Assembly: GCA_910585095.1 (NCBI GenBank)
Contig: CAJUBU010000016.1
Location: 1-64,000 of the forward strand
Origin: an uncultured Lachnospira sp.
GTDB lineage: Bacteria; Bacillota; Clostridia; Lachnospirales; Lachnospiraceae
Reading direction: 5' to 3'
Length of the DNA: 64,000 nucleotides
The notes below the pieces were generated by a model. That model was not told where the DNA came from, did not search any database, and saw nothing but the letters and a program-made list of their open reading frames with translations. Numbering within the stretch: position 1 is the first letter of the stretch; every line of letters begins with the position of its first letter. Both the position numbers and the translations under genes were made by a program. This document shows positions 40,283 to 49,206 of the stretch, piece after piece.

Positions 40283-41033
40283 TATCACGTCCATTATCTG
40301 GCAGATAGAAAACAACATTATCTGCATTATTTTCATCTGTATGAATATTTCTGCTTTCTTTTAACTTTTCTATCTTCAATCTTTGTTCTTCTGTTGCCAA
40401 ATCCATATGGTCTGCCAACCATTTTAACGCTTTTAAACTATCCTGTAACTCAATTGACTTCGTTTTTCCTGCTGCTATCTTTTTTACTAACATTCCATCA
40501 AATTCATCTGAATTTTTCAATGTAATGTCACCATCTTTTACACTCATGTAATCATTTATATCTGCATAGGCTATATCTATATATCTTTGCACAATATCTT
40601 CTTCGCTAAGCATTTCTCTATTTAAACGGTTTTGTTTTAACATATTAATTTCATTTACTATCTTAACATTTCTTAGCATTCTACTGCCACATACTGCTGC
40701 TGTATTATAATCACATTCATATGCTTTTTGATATGCTTTTGTTGCATTAAAACAACGTACATAATAAATACAAAAAAGTTGTTGTTTATCAGTTAATTCT
40801 GTATTCTGCACTATTTCTTCAATTATATTTGATGTAGCCTTTTTTCTATGTTGTGTTTTATTTGCATCGTTGCATTTATTATTTGCAACGTTGCAATCCC
40901 ATTTATATCTATTCTTCCAACTTCGTACTGTTCCCTCTGGCAAACCTAACTCTCTAGCAATTTCAATTAATTTCATTCCTGAAAGATACAATACTTTAGC
41001 TTTTTCAATTCTTGTGTCAGACTTACGTGACAT
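40266..41033 (-). CDS. Terminase small subunit
   Basis: A 255-residue protein with an N-terminal HTH (LSGMKLIEIARELGLPEGTV), a central Terminase_2-type domain (LTDKQQLFCIYYVRCFNATK, then AYECDYNTAAVCGSRMLRN) and a charged C-terminal tail. It recognises the packaging site. In several pac phages that site lies within this gene; here two palindromes lie at 40862-40896. The ATG follows AGGTGAGG. Confidence 0.92.
   Translation of the reverse strand: MSRKSDTRIEKAKVLYLSGMKLIEIARELGLPEGTVRSWKNRYKWDCNVANNKCNDANKTQHRKKATSNIIEEIVQNTELTDKQQLFCIYYVRCFNATKAYQKAYECDYNTAAVCGSRMLRNVKIVNEINMLKQNRLNREMLSEEDIVQRYIDIAYADINDYMSVKDGDITLKNSDEFDGMLVKKIAAGKTKSIELQDSLKALKWLADHMDLATEEQRLKIEKLKESRNIHTDENNADNVVFYLPDNGRDNDGKK
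40862..40896. promoter_or_regulatory. Paired palindromes inside the small terminase gene (candidate pac site)
   Basis: TTGCATCGTTGCAT at 40862-40875 and TTGCAACGTTGCAA at 40883-40896, cores 21 bp (two turns) apart. A pair with the same spacing lies in the nested element at 31861-31896. Confidence 0.6.
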
Positions 41034-41065
41034 TCACCTCACCTTCCTTTTAATTTTTATACAAA

Positions 41066-41096
41066 AAAAGAGGAGAATAAATACATCTCCTCTTTT
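41066..41096 (-). terminator. Hairpin between DUF1492 and small terminase genes
   Basis: AAAAGAGGAGA and TCTCCTCTTTT form an 11-bp stem with a 9-base loop. On the minus strand it is followed by TTTTGTATAAAAA. It would end the regulator transcript before the late operon. Confidence 0.65.
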
Positions 41097-41210
41097 ACAA
41101 TTATTAATTCTTTATCAATTATATTCAAAACTGGATATAAAAACTCTCGTAAAAATAAAAAATCAACAAAGGGTTCTTTGCTGGTTTTCTACGATACTAC
41201 TATACTACTT

Positions 41211-41648
41211 TCAAATGTAGGTTTTCAATAGGTTTTTGTAGGTTCTTTCAAAATCTTGCAACGCATAGCCATGAAGTTCTCTTGTGTATTGATATGTAAA
41301 GTCCATTTCAACAGCAACAACTTCAAGTCTTTTAAATTCAACATAATGCTTGTATAAAACTTCAATATATTTACTGTTGTTCAAAGCTTGTATCTGATTT
41401 ATAATTTTGTGTTTTTCATCAATAAAAGTATTAATTTCTTGACTAATTTCTGTTTCAAGGTCAACAATACGACCAATCAACTTTACAAATGGTGCTTCTT
41501 TTGAATGACTTGTTTGTACTCTCTCTTTTGAATAATCAATATTGCTTGTGCTTTTTGACTTCAAACGTAAATCATCAACTTCCTTGCTTTTTTGTTTTAT
41601 CACAATATCTAATCGTTTTAACTGTTGTAAATATTCTTTTGCTTTCAC
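41211..41648 (-). CDS. DUF1492/ArpU-like late-gene regulator
   Basis: The likely start is the GTG at 41648 behind GAGGGGG. The product (about 145 residues; VKAKEYLQQLKRLDIVIKQK) has a coiled-coil middle and a C-terminal sigma-like HTH (YIEVLYKHYVEFKRLEVVAV, QYTRELHGYALQDFERTYKN). Proteins of this family activate late operons of Firmicute phages and commonly precede the small terminase gene, as here. Confidence 0.8.
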   Translation of the reverse strand: MKAKEYLQQLKRLDIVIKQKSKEVDDLRLKSKSTSNIDYSKERVQTSHSKEAPFVKLIGRIVDLETEISQEINTFIDEKHKIINQIQALNNSKYIEVLYKHYVEFKRLEVVAVEMDFTYQYTRELHGYALQDFERTYKNLLKTYI

Positions 41649-41706
41649 AATCAACCGTCCCCCTCTTTACAACCCCTTTACTCTATATCCCTTTTCCTTT
41701 AACTGT

Positions 41707-41823
41707 TCAAACTGCTTTTGTATTCTTGATAGTGAATTTTATATATCTTTCTTTTTCCCTTTTAAATCATTATATTTTTTTAATAACTTTTTAAAATTAT
41801 TAAGAAATATATTTTTCTCCATT
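41707..41823 (-). CDS. Possible 38-residue phage peptide
   Basis: A short frame (MEKNIFLNNFKKLLKKYNDL, then KREKERYIKFTIKNTKAV) upstream of the DUF1492 gene. The ribosome binding site is weak. Lys-rich composition is typical of small early phage peptides, but it could be chance in AT-rich DNA. Confidence 0.3.
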
Positions 41824-41989
41824 ATACAACTTCTTTTATTTTATCTTTTGTGTTATAGTATCACAGTAAAATTTGCTTGTAAATATCGCTAAAACTGCTA
41901 AAGTCACTTCCGTTAAACAATAACAACCTATAATAACTTATAACAATTTATATGAATTTTAATTTTTTTATAAACATTTATATTTAAAA

Positions 41990-42009
41990 AGAGTGGATTA
42001 CTCCACTCT
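41990..42009 (-). terminator. Terminator of metA
   Basis: AGAGTGGA and TCCACTCT form an 8-bp stem, followed on the minus strand by TTTTTAAATATAAATG. It lies about 200 bp after the metA stop. Confidence 0.65.
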
Positions 42010-42073
42010 ATATCCAATCCATTTATTTTGCTTTTATTTTCTAAAAAATATATTAAGGCTCTTTTATTTTTTT

Positions 42074-42119
42074 ACTACACCATCTAACCAATTTTATTAC
42101 ACCATCTATTACACCATTT
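42074..42119. repeat. Three short ACACCAT repeats
   Basis: TACTACACCATCT, TTATTACACCATCT and ATTACACCATTT occur in a row. On the minus strand GATGGTGTAGTA recalls the GTAGTAAA words of the origin-like repeats in the nested element. They may be a relic of a lost early region. Confidence 0.45.
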
Positions 42120-42205
42120 ACCCATAAAAACATATAAATTTACGTGAAAATTTGTGTGTTTTTAAAATCACTCAAACATGCAACAATCCCACATTTTCTA
42201 AGCCT

Positions 42206-43117
42206 TTACTGCCATTCATAAGGCGTGTTTTGATAAACGTAGTAATTCAGCCAATTAGTATATAAATTATTTGCATGGCTTCGCCATGACAAGACCGGTT
42301 TTCGATTGCAATCATCATCAGGATAGTAATTAATAGGCATGTCTACGTCTGTAAGTCCTTTTTCTAAATCTCTCTTATACTCTAAACCTAATGTTAATCG
42401 GTCATATTCTGGATGCCCCATAACAAATATTTTTTTACCATCTTTGCTTATTGCTAAATAAATTCCTGCCTCGTTGGAATCAGCAAGCACAATTAAATCA
42501 TGATTATTTAAAATATCCTCCCGATTTGCTTGTGTATAGCGTGAGTGCGGCGCCATAAAAAAATCATCAAAACCTCTTACAAGAGGTTCTTTACGATTCA
42601 TCACTCTATGTCTGTACACACCAGAAAGTTTTTTTTCTAAAATTTCCTTTTTAACACCATAATGATAATAGAGACCAGCCTGTGCTCCCCAGCATATATA
42701 TAAAGTTGAAGTCACATGCTTCTTTGACCAATCCATAACAGTCGTCAATTCTTCCCAATAATTAACTTCCTCAAAATCTAATTTTTCAACAGGCGCTCCC
42801 GTTATAATTAATCCATCAAATTTTTTATTTTTAATTTCTGAAAATGTCTGATAAAATTTTTTAATATGAGAAGCTGATGTATTTTTAGAAACATGACTTT
42901 CCATCTGTAAAAAAGAGACGTCAATCTGTAATGGTGTATTGGATAATGCGCGCAATAACTGCAATTCTGTGTCTTGTTTAATAGGCATCAGATTTAAAAT
43001 AACAATTCTTAATTCTCTAAAATCTTGAGAAAGCGCTCTGCTTTCATCCATAACAAATATATTTTCTTCTTCCAATTCTGCCTTTGCTGGCAAATCACTT
43101 TGAATCCTAATTGGCAT
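42206..43117 (-). CDS. metAA: Homoserine O-acyltransferase (probably acetyltransferase)
   Basis: The 303-residue product is of the MetA family, the first step of methionine synthesis from homoserine. The catalytic Cys lies in TLYICWGAQAGLYYHYG (about residue 142) and His and Glu in FVMGHPEYDRLTLG. The position known to set acyl-CoA choice reads GAPVEKLDF; a Glu here is associated with acetyl-CoA, whereas Gly favours succinyl-CoA. It is a single host gene next to the prophage end. No SAM riboswitch is seen upstream. Confidence 0.93.
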   Translation of the reverse strand: MPIRIQSDLPAKAELEEENIFVMDESRALSQDFRELRIVILNLMPIKQDTELQLLRALSNTPLQIDVSFLQMESHVSKNTSASHIKKFYQTFSEIKNKKFDGLIITGAPVEKLDFEEVNYWEELTTVMDWSKKHVTSTLYICWGAQAGLYYHYGVKKEILEKKLSGVYRHRVMNRKEPLVRGFDDFFMAPHSRYTQANREDILNNHDLIVLADSNEAGIYLAISKDGKKIFVMGHPEYDRLTLGLEYKRDLEKGLTDVDMPINYYPDDDCNRKPVLSWRSHANNLYTNWLNYYVYQNTPYEWQ

Positions 43118-43412
43118 ATATCATACTCCTTGTATATAAAATTATTTATCCCTATTTTCCTTAGTCCTGTACTGCTTTTTATACATAAATAGGTTTATGG
43201 CAAACAGCGAGCAGCAAGCAAATACAAATCGTGTAATTGAAAATTTTAATTTATGACAATAGAATCACTGCAAAGCGCGGATTCTATTATTTTTAATTTT
43301 TTCAAGCAATAAGCCAAGTGTTAAAAATACATTAACAAATGCCACAAAATTCAATACCTTACAACAATCTTGTGAACCTATCAGATTGTCATAGGGTATT
43401 TGACTATAATAC
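43118..43412. other. Intergenic region with a hairpin
   Basis: It holds the metA promoter region and a stem AATAGAATC/GATTCTATT (43258-43288) followed by ATTTTTAATTTT on the plus strand, probably a two-way terminator after ligA. Nothing else is seen. Confidence 0.5.
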
Positions 43413-45377
43413 TTACATTTCCACATTAGCAAATGCTAAAAATTCATCTTCTGTAATAACAGGCACATTTAATTTTGCTGCTGTCTTATTCTTTGTTGAT
43501 TGAGAGGTATTATCATTGTTAATAAGATAGGTTGTGTTCTTACTAACAGAACTAGCTACCTTTCCGCCAAGTGATTCTATCAAATCTTTCAAGCCATTTC
43601 TATTATTAAAATGATGTAATGAACCTGTTATCACAAAAATCTTTCCATCAAGTATTTTAGGATTATCATTGACTACTTCTTTTTCAATATCAAGCTCGTT
43701 AAGTAATCTTAAAAATACATCTTTTTTATCTTTATTTTCAAAATAGGATACAAACGCATCAGCTATAACAGCTCCAACACCATCAATTGCTTCTAATTCC
43801 TCTCTAGTTGCACAAAGAAGTTTGTCCGGTTTGCTGCCAATAGATTGAACAATCATTTTTGCAACTGAAAGTCCAATATTAGAAATTCCAAGACTAAATA
43901 TTACTTTTGGCATTGTTGTATGTCTGGAATTTTCAATAGCTTCTGTCAATTTATCAAACGAACGCTTTCCAAATCCCTCCAGTTCAACAATCTCATCTTT
44001 ATATTCTTCTAAATGATATAAAGAAACATAATCTTTTAAAAAGCCATGTTGTACAAACTTTTCAATGGTAGCTTCGGACAATCCATCAATATTAATGGCA
44101 TCTCTTGAAACAAAATGAGCAAAACTCTTAATATGCTTTGCCTGGCAATCTGGATTTGTACAATACAGTGATTTTACGCCATTTTGTTGTTCAATACTGG
44201 TTAAACCGCCGCATACTGGACAATTTTTTGGAATTTCGCAATTACCGCTTTTTGTCTTATTTTCAGCAATTTGAGGAATAATCATATTTGCTTTAAAAAC
44301 AGAAATGATATCCCCTATTCCTAACTGCAAACTTTCCATAATACTAACATTATGGACACTAGCACGAGATACATTGGTACCTTCCAACTCAACAGTATCA
44401 AAAATGGCAATTGGATTAATTAAACCTGTTCTGGAAGCACTCCATTCAATTTCTCGAAGAATGGTATCTGCTGTTTCATCTGTCCATTTATAAGCAAGTG
44501 AATTTTTAGGGAATTTTGAGGTTTGTCCCAAAGAATCGCCATAAGAAATATCTTCATATATAATAACTAGTCCATCGGAAGGAAAATCATTTGTTTTTAC
44601 TTTTTCCTCAAACCACAAAACTGTTTCCTTTAAATTAGCTTGATCTACTTCCTTATGTTCAACAACATCAAATCCTAAATCAGTCAACCATTGAAACTGT
44701 TTTATTATAGAGTTATTAAAATCTTTTTCTGTAGCTGTCACTAAATGAAAAGCAAAAAATTTCACATTTCGCTCTGCTGTTATTTGATTGTTAAGTTGTC
44801 TTACAGACCCACTACAAAGATTACGTGGATTTTTATACTTGGCATCAACTTCTGGAATGTTGGCGTTGATTTTTTCAAAATCAGAGTACGTAATAATTGC
44901 CTCTCCTCGAACAATAAGCTTTCCCATATATGGTATCGTTAATGGAATATTTTTAAAAACTTTTGCATTGTTTGTAATAATTTCTCCAACTTCTCCATTT
45001 CCTCTGGTTACAGCTTTATAAAGGCTTCCATTTTCATAGGTTAAAACAATCGTTAAGCCATCTAACTTCCATGAAAGAACACCTTTTTGACTTCCAAGCC
45101 AATCTGCAAGTACTTCTAATTCTTTTGTTTTGTCAAGACTCAACATAGGACTTTCATGCCGTTCTTTTGGCAATTCACTTAAAACTTCAAATCCCACATG
45201 AATGGTAGGACTATTCGACAAGATATGTCCTGTTTCTTTTTCAAGCAAAACCAATTCGTCATAAAGTTTATCATATTCAAAATTAGTCATGGTTTCAACC
45301 CCTTTTGAATAATAATTTTTGCCAGCCTCATTTAAAATATCAACAAGTTCTTTAATTCGATTAAGCTTATTTACCAT
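43413..45377 (-). CDS. ligA: NAD-dependent DNA ligase
   Basis: The ATG at 45377 follows AAAGGAAG and gives 654 residues. The domains in order are Ia, adenylation domain with GVLSWKLDGLTIV (KxDG, active Lys near residue 110), OB fold, a four-Cys zinc finger (CPVCGGLTS and LYCTNPDCQAK), helix-hairpin-helix repeats, and a C-terminal BRCT domain (IFVITGSLHHF). It seals nicks in replication and repair. It overlaps the upstream gene by 11 bp. The length fits the family. Confidence 0.95.
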   Translation of the reverse strand: MVNKLNRIKELVDILNEAGKNYYSKGVETMTNFEYDKLYDELVLLEKETGHILSNSPTIHVGFEVLSELPKERHESPMLSLDKTKELEVLADWLGSQKGVLSWKLDGLTIVLTYENGSLYKAVTRGNGEVGEIITNNAKVFKNIPLTIPYMGKLIVRGEAIITYSDFEKINANIPEVDAKYKNPRNLCSGSVRQLNNQITAERNVKFFAFHLVTATEKDFNNSIIKQFQWLTDLGFDVVEHKEVDQANLKETVLWFEEKVKTNDFPSDGLVIIYEDISYGDSLGQTSKFPKNSLAYKWTDETADTILREIEWSASRTGLINPIAIFDTVELEGTNVSRASVHNVSIMESLQLGIGDIISVFKANMIIPQIAENKTKSGNCEIPKNCPVCGGLTSIEQQNGVKSLYCTNPDCQAKHIKSFAHFVSRDAINIDGLSEATIEKFVQHGFLKDYVSLYHLEEYKDEIVELEGFGKRSFDKLTEAIENSRHTTMPKVIFSLGISNIGLSVAKMIVQSIGSKPDKLLCATREELEAIDGVGAVIADAFVSYFENKDKKDVFLRLLNELDIEKEVVNDNPKILDGKIFVITGSLHHFNNRNGLKDLIESLGGKVASSVSKNTTYLINNDNTSQSTKNKTAAKLNVPVITEDEFLAFANVEM

Positions 45378-46089
45378 ATTCTTCCTTTCCACCATAAACT
45401 GCTTTACAAAGTTCTATATACTCCTCGTCTGTAATACGTCTTGTTGCCCCCACAGGCAAATCATTTAACATAATATTTACAATTCTTATTCGTTCTAATC
45501 TTAATACTTTCACTCCAAGAATTTCACACATGCGCCTTATCTGTCTATTTAACCCCTGCTTTAAAATAATACTAAATTTTCTCTTGCCTAGCAATTTTAC
45601 CTCACATGGCATTGTGGTTCTATCCAATTCTTTAATATACATTGGATTTTCCATCTTTTTTACAAATGTTTCATCTAAATCTTTATCGACATCAACCATA
45701 TATTCTTTTTCATGCCCATTGACAGAACGCAGTAACTTATCCATTAATTCTCCGTCATTTGTCATTAAAAGTAAACCTTGTGAATCTTTATCCAATCTTC
45801 CTATGGGATAGATTCTTTTCGGATAATTTAAGTAATCAACAATATTGTTACGTCCCTGATTGCTCGTTGTTGTACATACGATACCAACAGGTTTATTCAC
45901 TGCAAGCAATATTCGCTCTTTTTCTATTTTGACAAGTTCTCCATTAACATAAATAGTATCGTTTTCTGTCACTTGACTTCCCATCTGTGCAAGATTTTGA
46001 TTGATTTTAATTTTTCCTGCAGCTATCAACCTATCTGCTTCTCGTCTGGAACACACGCCTGCCAAACTTAAATATTTATTAATGCGCAC
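45367..46089 (-). CDS. rluF: 23S rRNA pseudouridine synthase, RluF-like
   Basis: The start is a GTG at 46089 (VRINKYLSLAGVCSRREADR); a TTG at 46098 is the alternative. An N-terminal S4 domain (1-60) is followed by the RsuA/RluBEF catalytic domain with IGRLDKDSQGLLLMTNDGE (catalytic Asp) and GLNRQIRRMCEILG. The family modifies 23S rRNA near position 2604. It overlaps ligA and probably shares its transcript. Confidence 0.85.
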   Translation of the reverse strand: MRINKYLSLAGVCSRREADRLIAAGKIKINQNLAQMGSQVTENDTIYVNGELVKIEKERILLAVNKPVGIVCTTTSNQGRNNIVDYLNYPKRIYPIGRLDKDSQGLLLMTNDGELMDKLLRSVNGHEKEYMVDVDKDLDETFVKKMENPMYIKELDRTTMPCEVKLLGKRKFSIILKQGLNRQIRRMCEILGVKVLRLERIRIVNIMLNDLPVGATRRITDEEYIELCKAVYGGKEEYGK

Positions 46090-46418
46090 TGGTATCAATT
46101 TCCTTTCGTATAGCTTATATCCTAAAAAAATATCAAAATTTCACTTCATAAACTTTACAATTATAGCTTTATTGCGGTTGCTCTATTACAAAGATATGAT
46201 AACTTTACATAGTAAGGTGTGATACCACAGCTTTGCTATGGTTATTATATCATAAAACAAACTATAGAAAAATGTTAAAATTTCGCAAATCAAATTTATT
46301 TTTTACAAATTCTATTAACTTTGATACTTACTCAAACCACCTAGCTGTTATCACAGCGCAAGTCCCCATCCTATTTATATCTCTACAATATTAAAGGAAG
46401 AAGACTTACTTAATAAGG
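46090..46418. other. Intergenic region, promoter and hairpin only
   Basis: About 330 bp without a gene. A hairpin-like sequence ATACCACAGC/GCTATGGTTAT lies at 46222-46245. Nothing else is recognised. Confidence 0.5.
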
Positions 46419-46889
46419 TTAAAATAATCCTTTTTCTTTTTCAAGGAGTTTATCTAATTCCGCACACAATCGAGTTTTTAAATCTTCTAATTCTTCTGGT
46501 GTTGGCAAAAATTCATCCGCTAATAATTCCTGACCTAATTGCCAGACAGGTCCTCCTGTCTCAACATCTCCTTTTCTTCTAGGAAAAAGATGCCAGTGCA
46601 TATGAACACCACTGCCCGCGCCTAACAGCTCATAATTCAGCTTATCTGGCTTAAAGGCATTATAAACAGCCTCAGCCACAATTGCCATTTCATGAAGAAA
46701 TTTATTTTTAAAATCGGATTCCAAAAAATGTAATTCTGTTGCATGTTCCTTACAAAGAAACAAAGAGTAACCTTTAATGCGTTGATGGTCCCCAATTACA
46801 ACATATCCTGTATTTAACTCTTTGACAAAATATGGATTCTTTCCATTTTTAATCCAATCAATTCTCTCACAAACCATACAATGTTTCAC
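46419..46889 (-). CDS. HIT-family hydrolase
   Basis: The likely start is a GTG at 46889 (VKHCMVCERIDWIKNGKNPY) behind GGAGGT. The 156-residue product has the HIT motif GSGVHMHWHLFPRR (H-x-H-x-H) near residue 105 and a CxxC at the N-terminus, as in zinc-containing HIT proteins. The family hydrolyses nucleotide-phosphate bonds. A longer frame upstream is hydrophobic and overlaps the next gene. Confidence 0.85.
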   Translation of the reverse strand: MKHCMVCERIDWIKNGKNPYFVKELNTGYVVIGDHQRIKGYSLFLCKEHATELHFLESDFKNKFLHEMAIVAEAVYNAFKPDKLNYELLGAGSGVHMHWHLFPRRKGDVETGGPVWQLGQELLADEFLPTPEELEDLKTRLCAELDKLLEKEKGLF

Positions 46890-46987
46890 AGATTCTACCT
46901 CCATTTCATCCAATAATCTAATGATATCATTTCTATTTTTAATTGTGTACTGCTTTATAATGTGTATAACAAACACAAATTTCAATC

Positions 46988-47644
46988 TTAACTTCTTTTG
47001 TAAATACAATACGTATAATAAACACTAATGATTGTAACAGCAACAAGTATTCCCATTACCCATAAAAAGCAGATTATTCCTTTTGTCAAACAAGAAATTA
47101 CAAGTATAAAAATACCTGCTATCATAAATAAAATACCGCCAAATCGTTGACTTTTTTTCCAAGTCCATTCATTTTTCATACTCCAAGTCGTTCTTACACC
47201 TAATATTGAATTTAAGCGCGCTTTTGGCATAATATTTCCTATAATCATCATCAATACTCCAAGTATTCCACATGTAATTTGATTAATATCAACAACAGCT
47301 AAAGAAAGATTTTCAATTTTAGTAAAATTTGTATATAAAGTATATCCTGTAAGCGCATTAAAAAGAATAAGGCATCCAATACCTGTAATCAGACAGATAT
47401 TTTCATTATTTTTTCCATCTTCTTCTTTTTTTGCACAATATCTTGCCATACCTAACATAAAAAAACCAAAAAGTATTGTGAATATTGGAAAAATAAGCGA
47501 TTCATATTTACTTCCCCAGCGAGTAATTTCACCATGAAAATCATAATGTGCGGGTATTATATCTGGCAAAAATGGCAATGCAATTAATACTACTACTAAT
47601 GGCAAATACATAAAAATGTACAATATAATTCTTTTTATTTTCAT
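46988..47644 (-). CDS. sdpI: SdpI-family membrane protein
   Basis: The ATG at 47644 follows GGAGG. The 218-residue protein has about six membrane spans: an N-terminal DUF1648-like part with PAHYDFHGEITRWGSKYE and a C-terminal SdpI part with GVRTTWSMKNEWTWKKSQRFGG. In Bacillus SdpI confers resistance to the SDP toxin and sequesters SdpR. It follows an SdpR-like gene as in that operon. No SDP toxin gene is near, so the stimulus is unknown. Confidence 0.88.
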   Translation of the reverse strand: MKIKRIILYIFMYLPLVVVLIALPFLPDIIPAHYDFHGEITRWGSKYESLIFPIFTILFGFFMLGMARYCAKKEEDGKNNENICLITGIGCLILFNALTGYTLYTNFTKIENLSLAVVDINQITCGILGVLMMIIGNIMPKARLNSILGVRTTWSMKNEWTWKKSQRFGGILFMIAGIFILVISCLTKGIICFLWVMGILVAVTIISVYYTYCIYKRS

Positions 47645-47711
47645 TTCCAACCTCCATACTATAACTGATTTTAGACATTTGCAAAACTCTACAAAACTAC
47701 TAATATTCCCA

Positions 47712-47990
47712 TTATTCTTTTTGACTTTGACCTCCTCGCAAATTGTTTATCCATAATATTGTTTCATCAAGAATGGATAAATTTAACTCATAATATATAA
47801 AGTTTTTATAACGCGTCTCATAAATCAAATCTGCTTTTTTTAACTTTGATAAATGATAGGATAATGCTTGTGGCGTCATACCTAATTCAATAGCCAAATC
47901 ACCTGAACTAATTTTTCCCTCCTTTAATTTTAATAAAATATTTCTACGAGTTTCATCTGCCAATGCTGCCAAAATTTCACTTATTGCCAA
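47712..47990 (-). CDS. sdpR: ArsR-family regulator, SdpR-like
   Basis: A 92-residue winged-helix protein (ADETRRNILLKLKEGKISSG, then GMTPQALSYHLSKLKKADLI). Metal-binding cysteines are absent, as in SdpR. It precedes sdpI by about 70 bp on the same strand. It probably represses this pair. Confidence 0.88.
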   Translation of the reverse strand: MAISEILAALADETRRNILLKLKEGKISSGDLAIELGMTPQALSYHLSKLKKADLIYETRYKNFIYYELNLSILDETILWINNLRGGQSQKE

Positions 47991-48244
47991 TCTTACACAC
48001 CCCTAAGTATTTCAAATTTTCTTTAAATAGATTATACTATCCTACATTTTTATAGTCAACATCTATTTAAAAAAAATTTTAAATAGTACATCCTCCTTTA
48101 ATACATAAATAGTTTATCTCTTTTATAAATAAAAAACAGTTCAAAAAATTTATAACTATAATTGATTTTTATAGTTATTTACTATATAATTTTTATCAAA
48201 TAAAACAGTAAAAGTAAACAAAGAATACAGGATAAAGAAAAGAT

Positions 48245-48739
48245 ATGAGACGCAATGATAGAAAAATTCAAAATACAAATGATATTATTCAAGTGATTAA
48301 AAAATGTGATATATGTCGTTTAGCTTTAAATGACAATGATTATCCATACATTCTGCCACTTAATTTTGGTATGCAGACAGAAAATGAACAAATCATTTTA
48401 TATTTTCATGGAGCAAATGAAGGAAAAAAATATGAATTGATTAAAAAAGACAATCATGCTAGTTTTGAAATGGATTGTTCACACAACTTAATCACTAACA
48501 TATCAAATGAAAGTTGCTCTTGTACAATGGAATATGAAAGTGTTATTGGATATGGTCGGATTGAAATTGTCCCTGATAATGAAAAATATCAAGCCTTATG
48601 TTTATTAATGGAACATTATCATAAAAAAGACTGTTCCTTTAATCCATCTGTAATGTCACGCACTACAGTGTTAAAGCTTACTGTAGAACAAATCAGTGGA
48701 AAAAAACATATAAAAAAAGAAAAGAACAAAAATTTATAA
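48245..48739 (+). CDS. Pyridoxamine 5'-phosphate oxidase-family flavin-binding protein
   Basis: A 164-residue protein resembling NimA/5-nitroimidazole-type PNPOx-like proteins: CRLALNDNDYPYILPLNFGM, then LYFHGANEGKKYELIKKDNH, which holds the flavin-contacting His region, and SVIGYGRIEIVPDNEKYQAL. These are small FMN or haem-binding proteins of uncertain substrate. It reads divergently from sdpR across a 254-bp AT-rich region. A terminator follows at 48796. Confidence 0.85.
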   Translation: MRRNDRKIQNTNDIIQVIKKCDICRLALNDNDYPYILPLNFGMQTENEQIILYFHGANEGKKYELIKKDNHASFEMDCSHNLITNISNESCSCTMEYESVIGYGRIEIVPDNEKYQALCLLMEHYHKKDCSFNPSVMSRTTVLKLTVEQISGKKHIKKEKNKNL

Positions 48740-48795
48740 TTTATTAGATTGACTTTTTGCTATTCTTTGATATAATAATATTCGTTCGATAAAAA

Positions 48796-48815
48796 AAGAG
48801 TTGCAAACAACTCTT
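48796..48815 (+). terminator. Terminator after the flavin-binding protein gene
   Basis: AAGAGTTG and CAACTCTT form an 8-bp stem with a four-base loop followed by AGTATTTTATTTTTT. Confidence 0.75.
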
Positions 48816-48877
48816 AGTATTTTATTTTTTATGATTAAATTCATCTAAGGATGCAATTTCCTAATAAGGAAATCATA

Positions 48878-48906
48878 AGCGTAAATCCAAATTATGGATT
48901 TGCGCT
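48878..48906 (+). terminator. Hairpin upstream of the tRNA gene
   Basis: AGCGTAAATCC and GGATTTGCGCT form an 11-bp stem followed by TCTTTATATTT. It may insulate the tRNA gene from upstream transcription. Confidence 0.6.
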
Positions 48907-48918
48907 TCTTTATATTTC

Positions 48919-48990
48919 GTGCATGTAGCTCAGTGGACAGAGCGTTTGCCTCCGGAGCAAAAAGTCGTGGGTTCAACTCCCATCATGCAC
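48919..48990 (+). tRNA. tRNA-Arg (anticodon CCG)
   Basis: A 72-nt cloverleaf: acceptor GTGCATG/CATGCAC, D stem GCTC/GAGC, anticodon stem TTTGC/GCAAA with loop CTCCGGA (anticodon CCG, codon CGG), T stem GTGGG/CCCAT with loop TTCAACT. The 3' CCA is not encoded. tRNA genes are frequent integration targets, but no element is seen at this one. Confidence 0.93.
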
Positions 48991-49206
48991 ATTTATATTA
49001 ACATTTTTTATAAAAATAATGTTATCTTTCACAAAATTTTTATGTTAAATAAACCTGCCTAAGGGTCAAACATCTTTGATTAGAGCAAAATGCACAAAAC
49101 ATATATTGATATTATGACCCTCATGACATGTTGATTTACAAAAGCTAGATAAAAAACTTCTTCATCTTAAAATGATTTTTTATTTAATAACTATTTTTAA
49201 TCGACT

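Larger units (their letters stand above)
41824..42205. other. Boundary region between prophage and host metA
   Basis: No gene is seen. It is very AT-rich. It holds the metA-side terminator (41990-42009) and a cluster of three TTACACCATCT-like repeats (42074-42119). The right boundary of the outer prophage must lie here or nearby, but no attachment repeat can be identified without the left boundary. Confidence 0.6.

Noticed and set aside
43118..43412. SAM riboswitch upstream of metA
   Set aside because: No S-box core elements or terminator/antiterminator pair can be found in the region before the start codon.
48919..48990. tRNA-Arg as an integration site of an element
   Set aside because: No integrase gene or duplicated tRNA 3' end is visible near it; neighbours on both sides are ordinary host genes.
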